A stretch of DNA of 64,000 bases. It comes from Calothrix parasitica NIES-267 (lineage in GTDB: Bacteria; Cyanobacteriota; Cyanobacteriia; Cyanobacteriales; Nostocaceae). The translations under genes and the position numbers were made by a program. Below are positions 1-9,048 of the stretch, piece after piece; the stretch's first letter is position 1; every line of letters begins with the position of its first letter. The DNA is taken from assembly GCF_002368095.1 (NCBI RefSeq), contig NZ_AP018227.1, positions 8,352,001 through 8,416,000 on the forward strand. Reading direction: 5' to 3'. Under the pieces are notes generated by a model. The model saw only the letters and a list, made by a program, of their open reading frames with translations. It did no database searches and was not told the DNA's origin.

Positions 1-837
1 CTCAAGCGTCTGGGCGTTGATTTGGTGCTATTCGTCGGAGATTTTGGGAATGAATCGGTAGAAGTTGTGAGAAAAGTAGCTTCTTTAGATATCCCCAAAG
101 CTGTTGTAATGGGCAATCACGATGCATGGTACACTGCCACAGAATGGGGACGTAAAAAGTGTCCCTACGACCGCACTAAAGAAGATTGGGTTCAACAGCA
201 ACTAGATTTTTTAGGTGATACCCATGTTGGTTTCGGTAAGTTCGATTTTCCCGATTTCAATTTAACTGTAGTGGGAAGTCGTCCTTTCACTTGGGGTGGA
301 CCGAAATGGAAATTTGCTGATTTATGTAAAGAAAGATTTGGGGTTGGAACTCTTGAAGAATCAACCACCAGAATTATGGAAGCAGTAAACAGTGCTGCTC
401 ATGAAACGATTATTTTTCTGGGTCATAACGGACCATCTGGATTAGGAGATAAACCCGAAGACCCCTGTGGAAAAGACTGGCATCCGATTGGTGGGGATTA
501 CGGCGACCCAGATTTTGCCGAAGCAATTTCTCAAGCTATTACTACTAATAAAAATATTCCTTTGGTGACATTTGGTCATATGCACCATAGCTTGCGACAT
601 ACAAAAGTATTGCGAAAGCGTATTTTTAGAAGTCCAGAAGGAATTATTTATTTAAATGCAGCCAGCGTACCGCGAATTATTGAAAAACCTCAAGATAAGC
701 TGCGTAATTTTTCAATAGTCGAACTCGAAGACGGGAAAGTCGCAAAAGCTTCACTCGTATGGATTGGCAACGACTTCACTATTAAATCTGAGGAAATTCT
801 TTATCAAAAATCTACTTCGATGGTGCAACCAGCGTAG
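1..837 (+). CDS. Metallophosphoesterase, cyanobacterial family (5' end outside window)
   Basis: The reading frame is open from base 1, in frame with the first internal TTG at 22, so the true start lies before the window. The fragment covers most of a calcineurin-like phosphoesterase. The metal-binding motifs are visible as VGDFGN (GDxxx block), MGNHDAW (GNHD/E block), FLGHNGPSG and a C-terminal FGHMHHSLRH (GHxH block). This order is typical of metallophosphoesterases with a two-metal centre. A subgroup of about 300 residues is widespread in cyanobacteria; its substrate is unknown to me. The stop TAG is at 835-837, 75 bp before a tRNA-Ser gene on the same strand. The fold assignment is secure; the substrate is not inferred. 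Confidence 0.85.
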   Translation, partial: LKRLGVDLVLFVGDFGNESVEVVRKVASLDIPKAVVMGNHDAWYTATEWGRKKCPYDRTKEDWVQQQLDFLGDTHVGFGKFDFPDFNLTVVGSRPFTWGGPKWKFADLCKERFGVGTLEESTTRIMEAVNSAAHETIIFLGHNGPSGLGDKPEDPCGKDWHPIGGDYGDPDFAEAISQAITTNKNIPLVTFGHMHHSLRHTKVLRKRIFRSPEGIIYLNAASVPRIIEKPQDKLRNFSIVELEDGKVAKASLVWIGNDFTIKSEEILYQKSTSMVQPA

Positions 838-912
838 AACTATTGTATAATGTGTAATTGGTCAGCCATTATCTAAGCTTCATCGCTTAAGATTAATTGC
901 TGACAGCTACCT

Positions 913-997
<85 letters not shown>

Positions 998-1428
998 TTG
1001 AATAAAAGAAGTTGAAAAATTCTTAGACTAAAATACTGAGCCTATCAAAGCTTAGAATCAAAATTAGTTTAGGAATTTTTAATTTGCAGAAATAAAGTTA
1101 CAGTTAAAGCTTTAGTTAAATATTGCTAAAATCTTTCACCATTCTCAACAAGCACCTTGGAGGAAATTCCGGGGCTAATACCCAAAGTAGTCTAAAGATG
1201 ACTGGATAATGCTTTGAGTGGGTAGGTTAAAACCAAAATCTTAGACCACTTGCACAAACCTGATTTCTTTTTGATTTTAGAACGAGATAATAATACTTTC
1301 ATGACTAAAAATCGGGTTTCTCCGGGCTTCTTGAGAATAGTGCAAGATGCTAGATATCAAAAAATTCTCCTGAAATTTAAATAACTCTGGAGTTTGAGTT
1401 TTTGACTCTGGTACGTAAAGTATAATTA

Positions 1429-1640
1429 GGGTTTGCTGAATAAAATTATAAGTCTTGTCAGATAAGACTTTCAGACCTTTTTATCTTTTTCTTGTGCAAG
1501 CTTATGTAACGTATTAGCTCAAAACCCTTGGACTTTTTTCTAAAATTATTGCTTAAATTTAGAATTCAAGCCGCAAAACCTAATATTTTTAAGCTTTGTA
1601 GGTTCTATTTTAAATTTTTAGGCTTTTTCAGCAAGCCCTA
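1429..1640. repeat. MITE-like element with terminal inverted repeats and AATT target duplication
   Basis: The left end reads AGGGTTTGCTGAATAAA from about 1428. The right end, read on the opposite strand, is AGGGCTTGCTGAAAAAG, ending at 1639/1640. Both ends are flanked by AATT (1424-1427 and 1640-1643), which looks like a 4-bp target duplication, although AATT is also palindromic. There is no internal ORF, so this is best read as a non-autonomous IS derivative; I cannot name the parent IS family. A solo fragment with a similar end (GGGGTTGCTAAATAAA) occurs near 19411. Confidence 0.65.
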
Positions 1641-1890
1641 ATTAGCGAAGCTAAACCCTTTGAGCGTGATGCAATTATTTCTTTATTTTCTGAGCCAACA
1701 TATAATATTAATTAATATATAGCAACATTTATCACATTTTAAATAAAATAAACTCCGCATCATTCCGGATACTGAAAACAGCGTAATATCACCTTTCATC
1801 CGTGTATATCCACTGGCAAGCAATACTGAAGCGATGCTAGTTTAGCAACACGAATGAAACTTTTGTTACTTCTTTAAAGGGTGCATTGAC

Positions 1891-1936
1891 GGGAACCTAT
1901 TAGAATTTTTCTTCTGAAAATTTTTAATAGGTTCCC
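1891..1936. repeat. Hairpin with 12-bp perfect arms
   Basis: GGGAACCTATTA (1891-1902) pairs with TAATAGGTTCCC (1925-1936), and T/A runs extend the stem inward. It lies about 100 bp upstream of the helicase gene. It could be a terminator-like structure or a small repeat; no U-tract follows on the plus strand. Confidence 0.5.
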
Positions 1937-2039
1937 TTGACAGATTTAATATATTTAGCCCCATCTGTAATCAGATGAGGCTAATTTTGCGTAACAAAGA
2001 TTCATTTCCCTTCAGTCAATTCAATGCGAATAATATCAA

Positions 2040-4217
2040 ATGACTCTTGAAGATAACTCTACTAAATTTATCACTACAGAAGCGATAAAATCCGGAACGG
2101 AATCTACCGAACAACAAATATGGGACGCTGTTAAAAATGCGTTCGCAGATAGAAACTGTATCGGATATTGGCGATATCCCATTTTCTCGAAGGTAGGAGA
2201 AGTCCGCAAGGAACCTGATATCCTTGTTGTCGATAGAGAATTTGGTTTAACGGTAGTTGAAATTCTGCCAGTTACCATTGAGCAAATAACCGAAATTACA
2301 GATAATAATTGGCTTTTACAAGACTTCCGAACCGCACAAGTATCTCCATCTCAATTAGCAGAACATCAATTACGCGCTTTAATTGCATATACTGACCGAG
2401 AATCGGCTATTTGGCGTAAAGTCAATGGTAGAACTATTGTTGCTCTACCTTTAATTACTCAAGAACAGTGGGAAGAAAGAGGTTTTAATCAATTACCAAA
2501 TTGTCCTGCAATTATTTTTCAAGACCAGTTGAGCAAAGCTGCTTTACTTGAAAAGATTCAACAAACTTCTCCCATAGTTCCTGGAGAAAACCTAGAAGAT
2601 AAAGACTGGGAACTACTACTTTCAGTAATTGGAGGAACTCCCGTACTTCGCAAACCTCAGCGCGATATTGCTGTTAGTGGTAAAACCCGCGCTAGCGTCA
2701 TGGATGCTTTGCGTCAAAGACTTTATGAAATAGATTTACAGCAAGAACATATTGGTAAAGAAATTCCTCCCGGACCTCAACGTATTCGAGGGATTGCTGG
2801 CTCTGGTAAGACTGTTTTACTATGTCAAAAAGCAGCCCACATGCATCTAAAGCATCCCGATTGGGATATTGCTTTGGTGTTTTTCACTCGCTCTTTATAT
2901 GACTTAATGATTGGTTTATTAGACCAGTGGATGCGCCGTTTTAGCGGTGGAGATTTACATTATGACCCAAAAGCAAATTTAAAATTGCGCGTGCTTCATG
3001 CTTGGGGTGCGAAAGAACAACCGGGTTTATATGGGACAATTTGCGAATACCACGGTAAAAGACGCGGAACAGTTGTAGATACTAACCAAGGACAACCAAA
3101 TCGGGGATTAGCGGAATTATGCAAGCGGTTGCAGGAAGAAATATCAGTTGAGCCAATGTTTGACGCTATCTTGATTGATGAGGGTCAAGATTTAGTTGCT
3201 GACGAAAATTTGAAATATCAAGATAAACAAGCAATTTACTGGTTAGCTTATCAAGCTTTACGACCTGCAAGCGAGGAAACACCAGAAGAAAAGCGCTTGA
3301 TTTGGGCTTACGATGAAGCACAAAGCCTTGATAGCTTGGTAGTACCCAAAGCTAAAGAAGTATTTGGTCAAGAATTAAGCAATATTCTAAATAAGCAACC
3401 ACAATACCCCGGTGGTATCAAACGTTCGGAAGTAATGCGTCACTGTTACCGCACTCCCGGTCCAATTCTGACCGCAGCACACGCTATTGGTATGGGTTTG
3501 CTGCGTGGTGAGGGAATGCTTTCGGGTATTACCAACAAAAAAGATTGGGACAGAATCGGTTACGAAGTTCAAGGTGATTTCCGCAGAGTCGGTAAGCCAA
3601 TTACCATAACCCGTCTACCACAGTTCTCTCCCAACCCAATACCCGAACTTTGGGGAGAACCCGTACTAGAATTTAAAACCTACAGTTCCCGTGAAGAAGA
3701 GTTAACAGCTTTGTCTGAGAAGATCATGCACAATATTGTCAATGATGGTCTTAATCCCAGCCGCGATATTTTAGTAGTTGTTTTAGGCTCTAATTCCGAA
3801 GCGATAGAGCTAGAACGAGAAGTTGCTGATTTCTTAATTGAGCAAAATATTGACGTTTATATTCCGACTGCTAGAATGTTAAACGATTTGTATCCTGAAT
3901 ATCCTAATAACGATCCAGATAAATTCTGGCATGAGGATGGTGTTACTGTGTCTCGCATCAATCGCGCTAAGGGACACGAAGCCGATATGGTTTATGTAGT
4001 TGGCTTTGATAAAGTTGCTCGTAACGATTCGGATATGAATCACCGCAACCAATTGTTTGTAGCTTTAACTAGGACAAGAGGTTGGGCAAGTCTAAGCGGT
4101 GTTGGAAACTATTCAATGTATGATGAAATGCGGCGAGTAATTAGTAGTGGAGATACTTTTACCTTTACTTATAAACGTCCACCGAAGCGCGATATTGGAG
4201 ATGGGGAGGATGTTTAG
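2040..4217 (+). CDS. Superfamily I DNA/RNA helicase with N-terminal NERD-like region
   Basis: This 725-residue protein is a UvrD/Rep-type SF1 helicase. The Walker A motif GIAGSGKTVLL is near residues 251-261, the Walker B motif is LIDEGQDL, motif V is in VSRINRAKGHEADMVYVVG, and motif VI is LFVALTRTRGW. The first 80 residues resemble a NERD (nuclease-related) domain, with E58-P-D60 and VVE74 in the usual places. The lysine normally following the second acid (ExK) is absent (VVEIL), so nuclease activity is doubtful. NERD-helicase fusions are known in bacteria and some act in DNA repair or defence; the role here is unknown. The start ATG at 2040 has no clear Shine-Dalgarno. No partner gene is adjacent. 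Confidence 0.8.
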   Translation: MTLEDNSTKFITTEAIKSGTESTEQQIWDAVKNAFADRNCIGYWRYPIFSKVGEVRKEPDILVVDREFGLTVVEILPVTIEQITEITDNNWLLQDFRTAQVSPSQLAEHQLRALIAYTDRESAIWRKVNGRTIVALPLITQEQWEERGFNQLPNCPAIIFQDQLSKAALLEKIQQTSPIVPGENLEDKDWELLLSVIGGTPVLRKPQRDIAVSGKTRASVMDALRQRLYEIDLQQEHIGKEIPPGPQRIRGIAGSGKTVLLCQKAAHMHLKHPDWDIALVFFTRSLYDLMIGLLDQWMRRFSGGDLHYDPKANLKLRVLHAWGAKEQPGLYGTICEYHGKRRGTVVDTNQGQPNRGLAELCKRLQEEISVEPMFDAILIDEGQDLVADENLKYQDKQAIYWLAYQALRPASEETPEEKRLIWAYDEAQSLDSLVVPKAKEVFGQELSNILNKQPQYPGGIKRSEVMRHCYRTPGPILTAAHAIGMGLLRGEGMLSGITNKKDWDRIGYEVQGDFRRVGKPITITRLPQFSPNPIPELWGEPVLEFKTYSSREEELTALSEKIMHNIVNDGLNPSRDILVVVLGSNSEAIELEREVADFLIEQNIDVYIPTARMLNDLYPEYPNNDPDKFWHEDGVTVSRINRAKGHEADMVYVVGFDKVARNDSDMNHRNQLFVALTRTRGWASLSGVGNYSMYDEMRRVISSGDTFTFTYKRPPKRDIGDGEDV

Positions 4218-4251
4218 AAATTTCTGAGTTACACTAAGAAAAATGCTAAGG

Positions 4252-4270
4252 GGGCGGGCTTAAACCGCCC
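4252..4270 (+). terminator. GC-rich hairpin after the helicase gene
   Basis: GGGCGG (4252-4257) pairs with CCGCCC (4265-4270) around a 7-nt loop, 35 bp after the helicase stop. No U-tract follows, so it is only a candidate terminator or RNA 3' end stabiliser. Confidence 0.4.
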
Positions 4271-4306
4271 TCGTTAGCAGAGGAACGCTAATGTGTAAAG
4301 TACCAT

Positions 4307-4347
4307 GATATTTCAGGTGAGTGCGTCCGCATTATTCCTGAAATATC
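4307..4347. repeat. 11-bp inverted repeat
   Basis: GATATTTCAGG (4307-4317) is perfectly matched by CCTGAAATATC (4337-4347), with a 19-nt loop. It lies in the 458-bp gap between the helicase and the XRE pair. The rest of that gap is AT-rich and I see no gene in it. Function unknown. Confidence 0.45.
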
Positions 4348-4675
4348 CCACTAATAGTTTTTTAACTATCCGTGGTTATACAGTCAGAAGATATATTTGT
4401 TAGTTATTAAGTAATTAGTTATTAATTGCTTTAAATTTAGTGAAGATATAGCTTTTAAGCGATTCGCTTGCTTAATTAGTTGCAAATCTAAGCAGAATTT
4501 TATATTTTTTGATACTCGTATACTTTTTTATTGTTCGCAATTAAAGCAGGTCATCTGGCTAATATTTACTTCTGTTAAAAAATCTTTACAGTAGTTTGTC
4601 TAATCAATTTGCGAGAAATTTGATGTGAAGCGACAAATAATTGACAAATAATAAACTAATCTCAAGCTGTCCCAA

Positions 4676-4888
4676 TTACTCCTCTACAACTTCGACTAAC
4701 TCTTCAATCATTACGTCGAATGCGCGTGCCAACTTCTGAATAGCGGTAAAGTCAACACTAGTCATTCCAGGAGAACGGGCATAGGTTTTTAAAGTACTGT
4801 AAATCACTCCGGAGCGGTCAGAAACTTCTTTGAGCGTCCAACCTTTCTCGTTTGCAAATTCTCTAATCCTTAATCTTACTAGCCCCAT
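4676..4888 (-). CDS. Small XRE-type HTH regulator, copy 1 of a tandem pair
   Basis: A 70-residue protein that is almost entirely a Cro/C1-type helix-turn-helix: LRIREFANEKGWTLKEVSDRSGVIYSTLKTYAR is the HTH core and ALARAFDVMIEELVE-like residues form the last helix. It matches the neighbouring copy (4932-5144) at about 57 of 70 positions, and both begin at the same equivalent residue. No toxin-like gene lies next to it, so an antitoxin role is not supported. It is more likely a stand-alone DNA-binding protein. The 43-bp spacing suggests co-transcription from upstream of copy 2. Confidence 0.85.
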   Translation of the reverse strand: MGLVRLRIREFANEKGWTLKEVSDRSGVIYSTLKTYARSPGMTSVDFTAIQKLARAFDVMIEELVEVVEE

Positions 4889-4931
4889 TAAGCTACTAAT
4901 TATTAGCTAATAAAAAAATTACCTAAAACAT

Positions 4932-5144
4932 TTACTCTTCTAAAACTTCGACTAACTCTTCAATCATCACGTCAAATGTACGCGCTAATTTCCGAATAGC
5001 AGTGAAATCAACCATCGTCATTCCAGGCGAACGGGCATAGGTTCTTAAAGTACTATAAACAACTCCAGAACGGTCAGAGACTTCCTTTATTGTCCATCCT
5101 TTCTCAGCAGCAAGCTCTCTTACTTTTAACCTGATTATTCCCAT
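4932..5144 (-). CDS. Small XRE-type HTH regulator, copy 2 of a tandem pair
   Basis: A 70-residue Cro/C1-type HTH protein (RELAAEKGWTIKEVSDRSG, then STLRTYARSPGM), first gene of a leftward pair with a close paralogue 43 bp downstream. The 13 differences between copies are conservative, so both are probably under selection. The upstream region (5145-5347) is shared with the divergent gene at 5348 and contains two strong inverted repeats that could be operator or attenuator elements. The target is unknown. Confidence 0.85.
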   Translation of the reverse strand: MGIIRLKVRELAAEKGWTIKEVSDRSGVVYSTLRTYARSPGMTMVDFTAIRKLARTFDVMIEELVEVLEE

Positions 5145-5204
5145 ATCCTCTTGACAACTGACGACGCTTAGTCGAATAATGTTTTTATTCTATCAAAAAT
5201 AAAT

Positions 5205-5236
5205 GATTACCCTTCACAATAACAGAAAGGGTAATC
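5205..5236. promoter_or_regulatory. 10-bp perfect inverted repeat in a divergent intergenic region
   Basis: GATTACCCTT (5205-5214) and AAGGGTAATC (5227-5236) form a perfect dyad with a 12-nt centre, about 60 bp upstream of the XRE gene. It is a candidate XRE operator or transcript-end hairpin; this is inference. Confidence 0.4.
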
Positions 5237-5265
5237 AAAGTAAAAGTAAAATCCCGAAAACAAAG

Positions 5266-5318
5266 TGCATCAGCAGATTCCTCCTACTTGCGATAGGGCT
5301 TATCTGCTAACCGATGCA
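5266..5318 (+). promoter_or_regulatory. Structured leader upstream of the 163-residue gene
   Basis: TGCATC+AGCAGAT (5266-5278) pairs with ATCTGCT (5302-5308) and GATGCA (5313-5318), giving a two-part stem interrupted by a 4-nt bulge. It ends 29 bp before the ATG at 5348. This could be a regulated 5' UTR or a small RNA; it matches no riboswitch class I recognise. Confidence 0.4.
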
Positions 5319-5347
5319 TCTATTACTGCATACAGGATTCATCTACT

Positions 5348-5839
5348 ATGTTAACATCGCTCAAACCAAGAAAGCTCGTTATCAGACAATCAAAAATTTC
5401 TTATAAATCTTCAGAAATTCATCCCTTAGCTCGATTCGTCACTGAAGAAGCAGTTTGTTTGAAGTTTAAGATTAAATTTGAAGACATTTATGTAGTCGAA
5501 TGCTGGCAATATGTCGTCTACGTCCACGGCAAGGGTTTGAGCAAATTTGTCAGCTACGCCGATTTCCCGCCAGTTGTAGGAGTTGCACCACCAACCACTT
5601 CAGAAATGACCAAATGGCGCAGACGCTGGTTAAAGAAGCATGATTTTGCGAACGCGAAGCAAGCACCCAAGTGGTGGGCGCATTTCTTCGCAATCCAATT
5701 CAAGCAAAGTATTGGAGAAACTGTTTTGTACAACTGGGGTAAATTAATTAATTCAATAAGATTTGCCTTTAATGAAGAAATATTACAAAAACTGCGAAAC
5801 TGCTACCGCTATAACAAGGAATTATTGGTTAGTAGTTAA
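5348..5839 (+). CDS. Conserved hypothetical protein, 163 aa
   Basis: I do not recognise a named family. The protein is basic and rich in aromatic residues (WRRRWLKKHDF, APKWWAHFF), with no signal peptide or membrane segment. The first half looks like a small beta-rich domain (IYVVECWQYVVYVHGKGLSKFVSYADFP). It is divergent from the XRE pair and preceded by a structured leader. Tandem CTAACAA repeats follow its stop (5857-5893). The frame is clean and codon use resembles its neighbours, so a real gene is likely. Confidence 0.65.
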   Translation: MLTSLKPRKLVIRQSKISYKSSEIHPLARFVTEEAVCLKFKIKFEDIYVVECWQYVVYVHGKGLSKFVSYADFPPVVGVAPPTTSEMTKWRRRWLKKHDFANAKQAPKWWAHFFAIQFKQSIGETVLYNWGKLINSIRFAFNEEILQKLRNCYRYNKELLVSS

Positions 5840-5856
5840 TTGATAGCTGAAGAGTT

Positions 5857-5893
5857 TATCAACTAACAACTAACAACTAACAACTAACAACTA
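5857..5893. repeat. Short tandem heptamer repeat (CAACTAA)n
   Basis: Five or so CTAACAA units in a row, ending just before the rps1b stop codon. This is the class of short tandemly repeated sequences common in heterocystous cyanobacteria. Confidence 0.8.
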
Positions 5894-6808
5894 TTAAGCG
5901 TTAGCTGATTCCAAAAGCTTCTTTCTAGCTCTTTCAGCGCGTGCTTCAGCAGAAGTCATAACCTCTTCAATACTTTCGAGCATTTCACCGGGGAAGTTTT
6001 CTAAAACCCTCGTAGAAAGTGCAACTCTGCCTTTTCCTTCATCTATATCGATGATCAGAGCTTTAATTTCTTGGTCTGGTTGAAATACCTTTTCTAGATT
6101 TTCAATAAATTTTTGGCTTATCTGCTTGATGTGGAGTAACGCACTAACGCCATTTAAATCAACAAATACACCAAATGGTTTAATACCAGTTATCTTTCCT
6201 TCTGCTAATTGGCCTATTTCTAATAAACTAAAGCTTGCAGAACTTTTCGCCAAACGCTGAGAAAGTACAAGTTTATTTGTATCGCGGTTAACTTCCAAAA
6301 AGCTAACAGTCAGTTTCTGACCTTTAAGTGCTTCCAAATTATTGCGCTCAAGCAGGTGAGAACGAGGAATAAAACCGCGTAAACCAAGAAGATTGACGGT
6401 AACTCCACCTTTATTGGTATTCATTACCTGTACGTCTACACTTTTGGTGGTTTCTTGCATTTCTAGCAACTTGTCCCAAATCTGCCTCATTTCTAACTGA
6501 CGGCGAGAAACGGTTACTTGACCTTCTGCATTTTGCTCTTGGACAATTACAAATTCTAGTTCCTCATGAAGTGGTAGAACTTCCGATAAATCTATTACCT
6601 CTCTCAAAGCCGCTTCATGACGGGGGATAAAGGCTGAAGATTTGCCTCCAATATCGGCATAAGCTCCGTCTGGGTCAATTTGGAATACTTTCCCTTTAAC
6701 TACCTGTCCTTTTTGAAACTGGTAATCATGTTTTTCTAAAGCTGCCGCAAAATCGTCCATTGTAAAAGGCGTAGCGGCTTGTTGAGAGATGTTTGCTTCG
6801 TTCTCCAT
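5894..6808 (-). CDS. rps1b: S1 RNA-binding protein, 30S ribosomal protein S1 homologue (Rps1b type)
   Basis: A 304-residue protein with three S1 domains at about 35-105 (GQVVKGKVFQIDPDGAYADIGGKSSAFIP), 123-188 and 203-273 (GQLAEGKITGIKPFGVFVDLNGVSALLH). Cyanobacteria usually have a main ribosomal S1 (rps1a) and a second short paralogue, Rps1b. The N-terminus (TMDDFAAALEKHDYQF) and domain makeup fit the second type. Expected role: RNA binding in translation initiation without a strong Shine-Dalgarno requirement. It is monocistronic here. The gene symbol rests on recognition of the paralogue type, not on a search. Confidence 0.85.
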   Translation of the reverse strand: MENEANISQQAATPFTMDDFAAALEKHDYQFQKGQVVKGKVFQIDPDGAYADIGGKSSAFIPRHEAALREVIDLSEVLPLHEELEFVIVQEQNAEGQVTVSRRQLEMRQIWDKLLEMQETTKSVDVQVMNTNKGGVTVNLLGLRGFIPRSHLLERNNLEALKGQKLTVSFLEVNRDTNKLVLSQRLAKSSASFSLLEIGQLAEGKITGIKPFGVFVDLNGVSALLHIKQISQKFIENLEKVFQPDQEIKALIIDIDEGKGRVALSTRVLENFPGEMLESIEEVMTSAEARAERARKKLLESANA

Positions 6809-7025
6809 AACAAATTGAAGATGAATTAAGATTTAGAGCGCCCTTGATAAGAGCTAATTATTAGTTATTAGCCATTAATTATTAAGCAAATAATAATTCA
6901 ACATCTCACAAACCTTTTTAAACGGTTATTAACCTGTAAAAAAAAGTAAATTGATAAATGCTAATTATCCGATTAGTAATTAATGACAACTCTTACACCA
7001 TATCCTACAAATTCATTCAACACCG

Positions 7026-7766
7026 CTAAAGCTGCCCAAATAATTCTTGAACCTGCTGCCAAGCATCCGCAGCAGCTTCGGCATTGTAGCTGGGGCGGCG
7101 GTCGCAAAAGAAACCGTGATTGGCATTTTGGTAACGAAATACACGGCTTTGTACTTGATACTTTTCTAATTCTGCTTCAATTTGGTCTACTTGTTCTGTA
7201 GGGATACTGGAATCTTCCATACCAAAAAAGGTATAAAGCATACCTTGAATTTCTGAAGTAACATTTATAGTAGGTTCGCCATTACCGGGAGTACTAGTAG
7301 TTATACGTGCGCCGTAAAATGAAGCAGTAGCTTTTATATCATTTAAACTTGCCGCGAGGTATGCTACATGACCTCCGAAGCAAAAGCCAATGCAGCCAAA
7401 TGCATCTTGTTTTACTTCGGGTAAGGTTTTTAGATAATCGATAGCTGATTGAATATCTTTTAACAGTTCTGGGGCTTTAGTTTGTCCCCAAGCGTAATCT
7501 TTGCCTACTTTTATATCTTCAGGGGTATAACCAGTTGCAAAGCCTGGAGCTTGACGTTGAAATAACGCAGGTGCTATTGCAATATATCCTTCCTTGGCGA
7601 TACGTTCGGTAACTTCCCTAATGTGGTCATTAACTCCAAATATCTCCTGCAATACAACAATTCCGGGATAGCTGCCCGTTTCTTGAGGTTTTGCTAAGTA
7701 ACCATCTATCTGTACCGAATCTGAAGCTATTTCTATATTTTTGGTGTCGATTGCACGCTCTGTCAT
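7026..7766 (-). CDS. Dienelactone hydrolase family protein
   Basis: A 246-residue alpha/beta hydrolase with a cysteine nucleophile: the elbow reads GCIGFCFGGHVAY (GxCxGG type). The His is in NANHGFFCD, and the acidic residue lies in the intervening segment. The GFFCDRRPSYNAEAAADAW tail is characteristic of the DLH family. Such enzymes hydrolyse dienelactone-like or other small esters in the cytoplasm; the physiological substrate in cyanobacteria is unknown. It is divergent from the GntR regulator at 7984, with a 217-bp shared upstream region, so that regulator may control it (inference). Confidence 0.88.
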   Translation of the reverse strand: MTERAIDTKNIEIASDSVQIDGYLAKPQETGSYPGIVVLQEIFGVNDHIREVTERIAKEGYIAIAPALFQRQAPGFATGYTPEDIKVGKDYAWGQTKAPELLKDIQSAIDYLKTLPEVKQDAFGCIGFCFGGHVAYLAASLNDIKATASFYGARITTSTPGNGEPTINVTSEIQGMLYTFFGMEDSSIPTEQVDQIEAELEKYQVQSRVFRYQNANHGFFCDRRPSYNAEAAADAWQQVQELFGQL

Positions 7767-7983
7767 AATAGTTTTTACCAGTATGGTGTGATTATTGGAT
7801 ATAGTTATGCCAGTAACGAGAATTTAACTCTCGCAAAATTATCAATTAGTATTAACCTTTTATGTGAAAAATTTTCCCTTATTAAATTCGATGTATAAAT
7901 AAAATATCTAGTCTACAAGCAACTGACACTAATTTTTACAGGTTTCTTTTTTAAGCTATTAGCACCCCCCCCAAACGAAGGTG

Positions 7984-8970
7984 ATGATTCAATTCCGCAT
8001 TCAGCCAGATAGTGAAATTCCCGCATCCACTCAGCTTTTCAACCAAATTAGATTCGCGATCGCATCGCGGCAATATCCACCAGCTTATAAGTTGCCTTCA
8101 ACGCGAGCATTGGCGATGCAAACGGGCTTGCATCGCAATACAATTAGTAAAGTTTACCGCCAATTAGAGGAAGATGGGCTTGTAGAAAGTCTGGCTGGTT
8201 CGGGAATTTACGTCCGCGCTCAGGGACATGAGGGCGGTAGTAAATTACAATCGCCGATTCTCAAACAACACCCCCTAGCTTATAAAGTGGTTCAGAAGGC
8301 TCTTGATGAACTACTTGCTCAAGGTTGTTCCCTCAATCAAGCCCGCGAGATATTTCTGGCTGAAATTGATTGGCGATTGCGTTGTAGCGCACGGGTGCTT
8401 GTAGCTGTACCAAGTCAGGATATCGGTGCTGGTGAATTGATAGTACAAGAATTAGAGCAAACGCTACAAATTCCAGTTCAGCTAGTTGCTACCGAAGAAC
8501 TATCAGCTGTATTGGATAAAACTACTTCGGCAACGGTGGTTACAAGTCGATATTTTATCGGAGAAGTAGAAGCAATTGCAGCACCAAGAGCAGTACGTGT
8601 AATCCCTCTTGATATCCACGATTACGCAAAAGAATTAAGTACTGTTAAGAATTTATCAAAAGACAGTTGTATTGGCATTGTCAGCCTTAGTTCCGGAATT
8701 CTCCGAGCGACAGAAGTAATTCTCCACGGTTTACGAGGAGATGAAATATTAGTGATGACTTCTCAGCCCAAAGATAGCTATAAATTAGGAGCAATAGTTA
8801 AGCGGGCACAATTAATTTTTTGTACTGATAAAACCAGTTATTCAGCAGTACAAAATGCTATGCAAATAGCTATAGAAGATATTATTCGTCCACCCAAGTT
8901 AATTAGCTGTGAAAATTATATCGGTAGCAAATCAATTAACTTACTTAAGAGAGAATTAGGTTTAGGGTAG
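7984..8970 (+). CDS. GntR family transcriptional regulator
   Basis: The N-terminal winged helix of the GntR family spans about residues 10-75 (STQLFNQIRFAIASRQYPPAYKLPSTRALAMQTGLHRNTISKVYRQLEEDGLVES). The C-terminal part is not the aminotransferase domain of MocR proteins; it looks like a ligand-sensing domain seen in cyanobacterial GntR regulators. A GTG at 7981 precedes the ATG at 7984. I prefer the ATG, but the GAAGG upstream is very close to both. A run of eight C residues sits at 7965-7972 just before the start. Confidence 0.85.
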   Translation: MIQFRIQPDSEIPASTQLFNQIRFAIASRQYPPAYKLPSTRALAMQTGLHRNTISKVYRQLEEDGLVESLAGSGIYVRAQGHEGGSKLQSPILKQHPLAYKVVQKALDELLAQGCSLNQAREIFLAEIDWRLRCSARVLVAVPSQDIGAGELIVQELEQTLQIPVQLVATEELSAVLDKTTSATVVTSRYFIGEVEAIAAPRAVRVIPLDIHDYAKELSTVKNLSKDSCIGIVSLSSGILRATEVILHGLRGDEILVMTSQPKDSYKLGAIVKRAQLIFCTDKTSYSAVQNAMQIAIEDIIRPPKLISCENYIGSKSINLLKRELGLG

Positions 8971-8995
8971 GGAATTGGGCATGGGAAACTGGAAA

Positions 8996-9035
8996 TAGAA
9001 GAAGTTAGGATTATAGTCTATTTGCACTTCTTCTA
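8996..9035. terminator. Hairpin between convergent genes
   Basis: TAGAAGAAGT (8996-9005) and ACTTCTTCTA (9026-9035) form a perfect 10-bp stem between the convergent GntR and hydrolase genes. There is no strong U-tract; possible bidirectional terminator. Confidence 0.4.
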
Positions 9036-9048
9036 CCCTATGTCTTAC

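Larger units (their letters stand above)
998..2039. other. Gene-free region with a MITE-like element and a hairpin
   Basis: No supported gene lies in this stretch of about 1 kb. It contains a 214-bp inverted-repeat element near 1429-1640 and a stable hairpin at 1891-1936, both listed separately. The rest is AT-rich with no recognisable RNA gene. Confidence 0.6.

Noticed and set aside
5857-5893. Short regular repeats resembling a CRISPR array
   Set aside because: Tandem heptamers with no spacers, and no cas genes in the window; they are ordinary short tandem repeats. The same applies to the repeats at 54148, 58680 and 62006.
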